The notes under the pieces are model-generated. The model was not told the DNA's origin. It was given only the letters and a program-made list of their open reading frames with translations, and searched no databases. A stretch of DNA of 50,759 nucleotides from Gammaproteobacteria bacterium (GTDB lineage Bacteria; Pseudomonadota; Gammaproteobacteria; Burkholderiales; Rhodocyclaceae): NCBI GenBank assembly GCA_029289265.1, contig JARFTX010000021.1, positions 1 to 50,759 of the forward strand, written 5' to 3'. The position numbers were made by a program, and so were the translations under genes. Below are positions 45,395-50,759 of this stretch, one piece after another (the stretch's first letter is position 1; each line of letters begins with the position of its first letter).

Positions 45395-45988
45395 CTAAAG
45401 CGAACGGCGCTCGACCAGCGCCTGAGCGATGGTGCCCGAGTCGGTATGCTCCAATTCGCCACCCACCGGCACGCCGCGGGACAGTCGGCTCACCTTGAGC
45501 CCGCGGGGCACGAGCAGCTCCGAGATCATGTGGGCGGTCGCCTCACCCTCGTTGGTGAAATTGGTGGCGAGGATGACTTCGCGCACGCGGCCGTCGGTCG
45601 CACGGGCGAGCAGCTTGTCGAGGCGCAGCTCGCGCGGCCCCATGCCGTCCAGCGGCGACAGACGTCCCATCAGGACGTAGTACAGGCCACTGTAGGCATG
45701 CGTCTGCTCGATCATCGCCAGGTCGGCCGGCATCTCGACCACGCACAACAGTGCCGCATCGCGCTGCGGGTCGCTGCAACGCCGACACACCGTCTCCTCG
45801 CTGAAGGTGTTGCAGCGCTCACAGTGCCGCAGCGCCGCGAGCGCGCGCTCGAGCGCCCGCGCCAGACGCCCGGCACCGGGCTGGTCACGCTGAAGCAGAT
45901 GATAGGCCATCCGATGGGCGGACCTCGGGCCCACCCCCGGCAGGCAGCGCAGGGCCTCGATCAGTTCGTCGAGTGCGGAGGGGGACAT
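45395..45988 (-). CDS. recR: Recombination protein RecR
   Basis: A 197-residue zinc protein of the RecFOR pathway that helps load RecA on gapped DNA. The helix-hairpin-helix Leu-Pro-Gly-Val-Gly-Pro-Arg-Ser-Ala is at 16-24. The zinc finger is Cys-Glu-Arg-Cys ... Cys-Arg-Arg-Cys (about 57-72), and the Toprim domain has Leu-Cys-Val-Val-Glu. Walker-B-like and [15 protein letters not shown] segments are present. It follows ybaB with no gap, the conserved dnaX-ybaB-recR order. Confidence 0.97.
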   Translation of the reverse strand: MSPSALDELIEALRCLPGVGPRSAHRMAYHLLQRDQPGAGRLARALERALAALRHCERCNTFSEETVCRRCSDPQRDAALLCVVEMPADLAMIEQTHAYSGLYYVLMGRLSPLDGMGPRELRLDKLLARATDGRVREVILATNFTNEGEATAHMISELLVPRGLKVSRLSRGVPVGGELEHTDSGTIAQALVERRSL

Positions 45989-46312
45989 TCAGAAGGGCAG
46001 CTTCATCCCCGGCGGGAGATTCAGACCCGAGGTGAAACCGGCCATTTTCTCCTGGGTGGTGGTCTCGACGCGGCGCACCGCGTCGTTTACCGCGGCAGCG
46101 AGCAGGTCCTCGAGCATTTCGCGGTCATCCATCACCGACTCGTCGATGCTCACGCGGCGCACGTCGTACTTGCAGGTCATCGTCACCTTGACCATGCCGG
46201 CGCCGGACTGCCCCTCGACCTCGACCGAGGCGAGTTGCTCCTGCATCTTCTTCATGTTTTCCTGCATCTGCTGGGCCTGCTTCATCAGCCCTGCGATTCC
46301 GCCCTTCATCAT
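45989..46312 (-). CDS. ybaB: YbaB/EbfC nucleoid-associated protein
   Basis: A 107-residue DNA-binding protein that forms a tweezer-like dimer. The N-terminal helix is Met/Gln/Lys-rich ([15 protein letters not shown]), followed by the beta sheet with [10 protein letters not shown] and a second long helix. The C-terminus is Gly/Pro-rich. It sits between dnaX (16 bp upstream) and recR (directly abutting). Confidence 0.96.
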   Translation of the reverse strand: MMKGGIAGLMKQAQQMQENMKKMQEQLASVEVEGQSGAGMVKVTMTCKYDVRRVSIDESVMDDREMLEDLLAAAVNDAVRRVETTTQEKMAGFTSGLNLPPGMKLPF

Positions 46313-46328
46313 CTTGCCGTTCTCCTGT

Positions 46329-48107
46329 TCAAAGAGGTCTCACCGACGCCTCGTCGAGCGTCGCGTCGAATCGTTCGATCAGTTCGCGCACGAACGGATC
46401 GCCTTCCAGCGCGGCGACGGCCTCTGCGTGGCGCGCGAGCCGATGCGCCGCGTCGCGCTGGGCCGGGGTCTCCCCGGCGATGTCGCCGATCTCGGCCCGG
46501 ATCCGCAAGGGTCGGCCCAGCCGCGCCGCAACCACTTCGCTGAGCCGCTCAACCAGCGTCGGGTTCATGTCGAGCAGGTGGCGATGGGCCGTCGACAGAC
46601 GCAGCCGCAGCACCTCGCCGTCGAGCGCGACCCATTCGCAGTGCTGCGCCAGCTCGCGCACCATGCCGCGCAGGCCGAGTGAACGCTCGACCGCGTGCCA
46701 GTCGCCTTGCGCCAGTGCAAGCTCGCAGGCTGCGGCCTCGCCACCCGACGCCGATCGCGAGATCGATACGTCGCGCGGGCTCACGGCAGGCCGCATCGAA
46801 TCGGGACCGGAGGCAGTCGTCAACTCGGACGCGCTCACGCTCGGGCGCACCTCGCCCACGACGATCTCGCCTGCGGCAGCATCGCGCGGCGCGGCCGCCG
46901 TCGATGCGGTCACGGGCGCACCCGACGTGGAAGCGCCTGCAATCGGACCCGATGCACTGACACTGCCCCCCGGACGGCGTCCCAGGCTGCCTCCCCCGGC
47001 GCCCGACGCACCCAGCGGTGGCGCCTGCTCGGGGCGGAAGGCATGCAGACGCAGCAGCGTCATGGTGAAACCCGCGTAGTCGTCGGGCGCGAGCGACATT
47101 TCGTCGCGGCCGTGAATCGCAATCTGGTAGGCGAGTTGCAGGAACTCGGCCTCGAACGCCTGGGCGTAGGGCTCGATGCGGTGGCGCTCGTCCTCGTCGG
47201 CGATCGCCCCCGGCGCAAACTGCGCGAGCGCGACGCGATGAAAGAGCGCCGCAAGCGTCTGCAGGGCCGCATCGAAGGACAGGCTGCGCGCGGCCATGGC
47301 GTCGGCGATCGCGAGCAACGCCGCGACATCGCCCGCGCTCAGCGCATCGAGCACGGCGTAGAGGTGGTCGTCGCCGACCGTGCCGAGCATCAGCGTGACC
47401 TGCTCCTCGGCGATCGCGCCGGCGCCATGGGCGATCGACTGGTCGAGCAGCGACAACGCGTCGCGCATCGAGCCCCCCGCCGCCTTGGCGATGTGGCGCA
47501 GGGCAGCCGCCTCGAAGGGCACACCCTCGGCCTCGAGGATGCGCGAGAGATGCTCGACGATGTGGCCGGACGGCATCTGCTTGAGGTTGAACTGCAGGCA
47601 GCGCGACAGCACCGTGACCGGGATCTTCTGCGGATCGGTGGTGGCGAGGATGAACTTGACGTGCTCGGGCGGCTCTTCGAGCGTCTTCAGCATCGCGTTG
47701 AAGGCGTGCCCGGTGAGCATGTGCACTTCGTCGATCATGTACACCTTGTAACGCCCTTGCACCGGTGCGTACACGGCCTGATCGAGCAGCGCCGCCATGT
47801 CGTCGACGCCCCGGTTCGATGCCGCGTCCATCTCGACATAATCGGGGAAGCGGTCGGCGTCGATCGCGACACAGGCGGCGCAGGCGCCGCACGGCTCGGC
47901 GGTGACGCCGGTCTCGCAGTTGAGCGCCTTGGCGAGGATGCGGCTGATCGTGGTCTTGCCCACGCCGCGGGTGCCGGTGAATAGCCAGGCATGATGCAGC
48001 CGCCCGGTCGCCAGCGCGTGCGTGAGCGCCCGGACGACGTGCTCCTGTCCGACCAGCGTGGCGAAGGACCGGGGCCGCCACTTGCGCGCGAGTACCTGAT
48101 AGCTCAT
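46329..48107 (-). CDS. dnaX: DNA polymerase III subunits gamma/tau
   Basis: A 592-residue clamp-loader ATPase. Walker A is Gly-Thr-Arg-Gly-Val-Gly-Lys-Thr-Thr (about 45-53), with the zinc module Cys-Gly-Ala-Cys-Ala-Ala-Cys, Asp-Glu-Val-His (Walker B) and the sensor Ser-Arg-Cys. After about residue 370 a Gly/Ser/Ala/Thr-rich linker leads to a C-terminal tau region. I see no A-rich slippery heptamer like that of E. coli, so a frameshifted gamma form is not indicated. A minus-strand TACAAT lies 8 bp before the ATG (48116-48121), which would leave almost no leader. Confidence 0.96.
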   Translation of the reverse strand: MSYQVLARKWRPRSFATLVGQEHVVRALTHALATGRLHHAWLFTGTRGVGKTTISRILAKALNCETGVTAEPCGACAACVAIDADRFPDYVEMDAASNRGVDDMAALLDQAVYAPVQGRYKVYMIDEVHMLTGHAFNAMLKTLEEPPEHVKFILATTDPQKIPVTVLSRCLQFNLKQMPSGHIVEHLSRILEAEGVPFEAAALRHIAKAAGGSMRDALSLLDQSIAHGAGAIAEEQVTLMLGTVGDDHLYAVLDALSAGDVAALLAIADAMAARSLSFDAALQTLAALFHRVALAQFAPGAIADEDERHRIEPYAQAFEAEFLQLAYQIAIHGRDEMSLAPDDYAGFTMTLLRLHAFRPEQAPPLGASGAGGGSLGRRPGGSVSASGPIAGASTSGAPVTASTAAAPRDAAAGEIVVGEVRPSVSASELTTASGPDSMRPAVSPRDVSISRSASGGEAAACELALAQGDWHAVERSLGLRGMVRELAQHCEWVALDGEVLRLRLSTAHRHLLDMNPTLVERLSEVVAARLGRPLRIRAEIGDIAGETPAQRDAAHRLARHAEAVAALEGDPFVRELIERFDATLDEASVRPL

Positions 48108-48246
48108 GGCTGCGGATTGTACACCGTCACGCCCGGGCGTCGCGTCGGCGCACAGAACCGCCGGCGATCGCCGTGATCATTCAAGCATATCGGCGTACGG
48201 CGTGTCTGTGCGCACCAGCGTGTGATCACTGCAGACGGCGCCGCAC

Positions 48247-48274
48247 TTGTCCATGCCGCGGTGTCGGCTATATT
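48247..48274 (+). promoter_or_regulatory. Putative sigma-70 promoter of cfa
   Basis: TTGTCC (48247-48252), 16-bp spacer, TATATT (48269-48274). The expected start near 48281 gives a 75-nt leader before ATG 48356. Confidence 0.6.
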
Positions 48275-48355
48275 TGAAATAGATGGACGGTGGTTCGTGC
48301 ACGCCGCGTGAAGGGCGGCCCGAGCCACCTGGCGACCTCTGCAGCGAGGATCACG

Positions 48356-49591
48356 ATGGAACGGGTTGATACTTCGCGGTCCGAGTCGACCCTGATGCGC
48401 TCGGAACCCGCGCACGATCGGGCGACCACGCGGACGTCGCGCGGGTCGCGGGATGCCGCCCACGCGGCGTTCACATCGCTGCTCGCGCGCGCGGATGTCC
48501 GCGTGGACGGCGATCGCGATTGGGACATCACGATCAACGACGCGCGGACCCCTGCACGCATCCTCGGCCACGGCAGCCTGGGCCTGGGCGAGAGCTACGT
48601 GGACGGCGGATGGGACTGCCCGCGCATCGACGAATTCGTCTGCCGCTTGCTGCGGACACGGCTCGACGAATACGTGGGCACCGCGGCGATGGCCTTGCAG
48701 GCCCTGCGGGCGCGCCTCTTCAATCTGCAGAACCTGCGCCGCGCCTGGCAAGTCGGCAAGGTCCACTACGATCTCGGCAACGATTTCTTCGAGGCCATGC
48801 TCGGCCGTCAAATGGCCTATACGTGCGCGTACTGGCAGCGCACCACGGCGGCCGCGGGTGGCCTGGATACCGCCCAGGAGGCCAAGCTCGACCTGATCTG
48901 CCGCAAGCTCGGGCTCGAACCCGGCATGCGCATGCTCGACATCGGCTGCGGCTGGGGCAGCCTGATGAAGCACGCGGCCGAGCGTTATGGCGTGTCCTGC
49001 GTCGGCGTGACGATCTCGGCCGCGCAGACCGAGTACGGACGGCGCTGGTGCGCTGGCCTCCCGGTCGAGTTCCGACTGCTCGACTACCGCCGGATCCAGG
49101 GGCGCTTCGACCGGATCGCCTCGGCAGGCATGTTCGAACACGTGGGCCACAAGAACCACCGCAAGTTCTTCGAGGTCGCCCGACGGGCGCTCGTCGACGA
49201 CGGCCTGTTCCTCCTCCACACCATAGGCAAGAACCGGCGCGACACCCCGACCGACCCGTGGATCGATCGCTACATCTTCCCCAATGGCGACCTGCCCTCG
49301 CTCGGCCAGATCGCCGACGCCTCGGAAGCGGTCTTCGTCACCGAGGACGTGCACAATTTCGGCGCCGACTACGACCGCACGTTGATGGCCTGGCATGCCA
49401 ACTTCGAGGCTGCCTGGCCGCGCTTCGAGGCGCAGTACGGCGAGCGCTTCAGGCGGATGTGGCGCTACTACCTGCTCGCCTGCGCTGGCACCTTCCGCGC
49501 CCGCACGACCCAGCTCTGGCAGATCGTGCTGTCGCCGTCAGGGGTGGCGGGCGGCTATCGGCGCCCGGGCTCGCCAAGTATTTGCATGTAG
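48356..49591 (+). CDS. cfa: Cyclopropane-fatty-acyl-phospholipid synthase
   Basis: A 411-residue SAM-dependent enzyme that methylenates double bonds of membrane lipid acyl chains, usually in stationary phase or stress. The N-terminal domain has Gly-Leu-Gly-Glu-Ser-Tyr-Val-Asp-Gly-Gly-Trp-Asp. The catalytic domain has His-Tyr-Asp-Leu-Gly-Asn-Asp-Phe-Phe, Tyr-Thr-Cys-Ala-Tyr-Trp, the SAM motif Leu-Asp-Ile-Gly-Cys-Gly-Trp-Gly and Glu-His-Val-Gly. ATG 48356 has GAGGA 5 nt upstream; a longer ORF starts at 48290. The last few residues (Ser-Pro-Ser-Ile-Cys-Met) and the stop codon come from an AT-rich island and may have replaced the original C-terminus. Confidence 0.93.
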   Translation: MERVDTSRSESTLMRSEPAHDRATTRTSRGSRDAAHAAFTSLLARADVRVDGDRDWDITINDARTPARILGHGSLGLGESYVDGGWDCPRIDEFVCRLLRTRLDEYVGTAAMALQALRARLFNLQNLRRAWQVGKVHYDLGNDFFEAMLGRQMAYTCAYWQRTTAAAGGLDTAQEAKLDLICRKLGLEPGMRMLDIGCGWGSLMKHAAERYGVSCVGVTISAAQTEYGRRWCAGLPVEFRLLDYRRIQGRFDRIASAGMFEHVGHKNHRKFFEVARRALVDDGLFLLHTIGKNRRDTPTDPWIDRYIFPNGDLPSLGQIADASEAVFVTEDVHNFGADYDRTLMAWHANFEAAWPRFEAQYGERFRRMWRYYLLACAGTFRARTTQLWQIVLSPSGVAGGYRRPGSPSICM

Positions 49592-49648
49592 CTATCGCTA
49601 TACTCAAATAATTCAATTGGAGCTATCAAGGCGAGCCCCCGATACTTG
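49567..49648. repeat. AT-rich island flanked by inverted repeats at the cfa 3' end
   Basis: GGGCTCGCC (49567-49575) and its complement GGCGAGCCC (49630-49638) enclose 54 bp that are far richer in A and T than the surroundings. CAAGTAT (49575-49581) is also repeated inverted at 49642-49648, and AGCTATC occurs as a direct repeat at 49590 and 49621. It covers the cfa stop codon and ends 62 bp before the ZIP gene. It could be a small mobile remnant, a terminator-like structure or a regulatory site. Confidence 0.55.
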
Positions 49649-49710
49649 AATCGTAGGCGGCCGTGGCCATCTGCCGGCCGCCGCCCACGCCGGATCGGAG
49701 GATTACGCCC

Positions 49711-50601
49711 ATGGTTGCCAAAGTCGCCCGGATGCATTTTCTTCCCGCCAGTGCGGGGGGCATGCTGCGCGCGCTCGGCGGATGGCTGGTCGCGCTCGCC
49801 GGGCTGCTCATCCTCGCCTCACAGATCGCCGACGGCGCCGCCGCCCTCGAACCGCTGAGTCGCGACGCCTTTCTCGGCGGCCTGATGGCTGCCGGCGCAA
49901 CCGCACTCGGGGCGGCCCCGGTGCTGTTCATGCGCCGCATCGGCGCAGGCACGCAGAGCCTGCTGCTCGGATTCGGCGCCGGGGTGATGCTGGCAGCGAG
50001 CGTCTTCTCGCTGCTGCTGCCGGGTTTCGACGCGGCGCGCGCGCTGGGTGCGGGCGAAACGAATGCCGCCTTCACGGTCGCAATGGGGATGGCGATCGGT
50101 GCCGCGCTCCTGCTCGCAATGGACCGCGCCCTGCCGCATACGCACGCGCCGGGAGGCTCGCGCTCGGCCGCCGCAGTGTGGCTATTCGTGTTTGCGATCG
50201 CGGTTCACAACATTCCCGAGGGGCTTGCCATAGGCGTCGCGGCCGGCGAACCGGGCACCGGCAACGCGGTAGCAACCGGCATCGCGCTGCAGAACGTGCC
50301 GGAAGGTCTGGTCGTCGCGATCGCGCTGGTGTCGGCGGGCTATTCGCGCCTGCTCGGCTTCGCCGTGGCGGCGGTGTCCGGCCTGGTCGAGCCGGCAGCG
50401 GCGCTGGTCGGTTCGCTGCTGATCACGGTGTCCGCGCAACTCCTGCCCTGGGGGCTCGCCGGCGCTGCGGGCGCGATGCTCTTCGTGGTCAGCCACGAAA
50501 TCATCCCTGAGTCGCACCGCCGCGGCCACGAGACACTCGCGACGGCGGGGTTGATCGGGGGCTTCGTCGTGATGATGATGCTCGACACGGTGCTCGGTTG
50601 A
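49711..50601 (+). CDS. ZIP-family divalent metal transporter
   Basis: A 296-residue inner-membrane transporter of the ZIP (ZupT/GufA-like) family, moving Zn2+ or related ions into the cytosol. Eight hydrophobic segments can be placed. The metal-path motifs are His-Asn-Ile-Pro-Glu-Gly (TM4) and Gln-Asn-Val-Pro-Glu-Gly (TM5), with Ser-His-Glu-Ile-Ile-Pro-Glu-Ser-His near the C-terminus. The loop between TM3 and TM4 has only a short His pair (His-Thr-His). GGAGGA lies 8 nt before ATG 49711; the longer ORF from 49663 is not needed. Metal specificity cannot be told. Confidence 0.92.
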   Translation: MVAKVARMHFLPASAGGMLRALGGWLVALAGLLILASQIADGAAALEPLSRDAFLGGLMAAGATALGAAPVLFMRRIGAGTQSLLLGFGAGVMLAASVFSLLLPGFDAARALGAGETNAAFTVAMGMAIGAALLLAMDRALPHTHAPGGSRSAAAVWLFVFAIAVHNIPEGLAIGVAAGEPGTGNAVATGIALQNVPEGLVVAIALVSAGYSRLLGFAVAAVSGLVEPAAALVGSLLITVSAQLLPWGLAGAAGAMLFVVSHEIIPESHRRGHETLATAGLIGGFVVMMMLDTVLG

Positions 50602-50690
50602 GCATCGCTCGGACCGAGCGGCCCGGCCGCCCAGGAACTGGGCGCGTCGGGTCTTTGCCGGCCCGCCGCCGTGACGGCGCAGAAGAATTC

Positions 50691-50759
50691 GGGGTGGCGA
50701 GCCCGACCCCCGGCACTTGCAGGATACGGCTGTGGCTGCTGCCTTCCGGCCCTGACCAG
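50691..50759 (-). ncRNA. ffs: SRP RNA (4.5S type), partial, 5' end beyond the window
   Basis: On the minus strand the edge sequence contains GGTCAGGGCCGGAAGG followed by CAGCAGCC, the conserved apical loop of bacterial 4.5S RNA that binds Ffh. The segment after it can pair back (GTGCCGGGGGTCGGGCTC). The 3' end is estimated near 50691. ffs commonly lies just upstream of dnaX in betaproteobacteria, and it has the same orientation here, but cfa and the ZIP gene lie between them. Confidence 0.9.

Noticed and set aside
46329..48107. Programmed frameshift in dnaX as in E. coli
   Set aside because: No A-rich slippery heptamer was seen in the coding strand, so a short gamma product is not supported.

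Overview
The window is a GC-rich, densely packed bacterial chromosome segment with no prophage, insertion sequence or CRISPR array. Several things point to a betaproteobacterium of the Rhodocyclales (Thauera/Azoarcus-like): a pilGHIJ-pilL chemosensory cluster next to rubredoxin and hemL, a yqgE-ruvX-pyrR-pyrB-pyrC' operon, a petABC-sspA-sspB string, a dnaX-ybaB-recR operon, and groESL under a CIRCE operator. The genus is an inference from gene content and order, not from a search.

Layout. 1-3.6 kb: the 3' end of an mgtE-type transporter, then hemL-thiE-thiD on the minus strand. 3.6-13.5 kb: rubredoxin and a type IV pilus (Chp) chemosensory operon, pilG-pilH-pilI-pilJ-pilL, ending in a very large CheA-type kinase. 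13.5-23.1 kb: photolyase (minus), the yqgE/ruvX/pyrimidine operon (plus), hemA-prfA-prmC (minus) and psd (plus). 23.1-25.1 kb is a small accessory stretch: a basic hypothetical protein, a secreted OB-fold-like protein, and a secreted repeat protein behind an apparent sigma-54 promoter. 25.1-30.3 kb: a serine/threonine uptake and breakdown cassette (sdaA-sstT-ltaE) divergent from a LysR regulator with two perfect dyads between them, then tRNA-Phe with clear promoter and hairpin.

30.5-35.2 kb: a QseBC/TctDE-like two-component system with a CTTAC direct repeat upstream, and groESL with CIRCE, a heat-shock-type promoter and a T-tract terminator. 35.3-38.1 kb: a PIN toxin/Phd-type antitoxin pair next to a decayed LysR fragment, downstream of a tamA gene that has no tamB beside it. 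38.2-48.1 kb: fbp, a D-amino-acid dehydrogenase, a glycine-zipper lipoprotein-like protein, and a long minus-strand series dnaX-ybaB-recR, petA-petB-petC (cytochrome bc1), sspA-sspB. 48.3-50.8 kb: a cyclopropane fatty acid synthase and a ZIP metal transporter around an AT-rich inverted-repeat island; the window ends inside the SRP RNA gene (minus strand).

Most genes are housekeeping. The most unusual material is the sigma-54-preceded secreted repeat protein (24.3-25.0 kb), a ThiD homologue lacking expected active-site motifs, a dihydroorotase paralogue without most of its metal ligands, the Leu-Ser-Glu-Glu repeats inside PilL, the LysR remnant/toxin-antitoxin junction, and the AT-rich island at the end of cfa.
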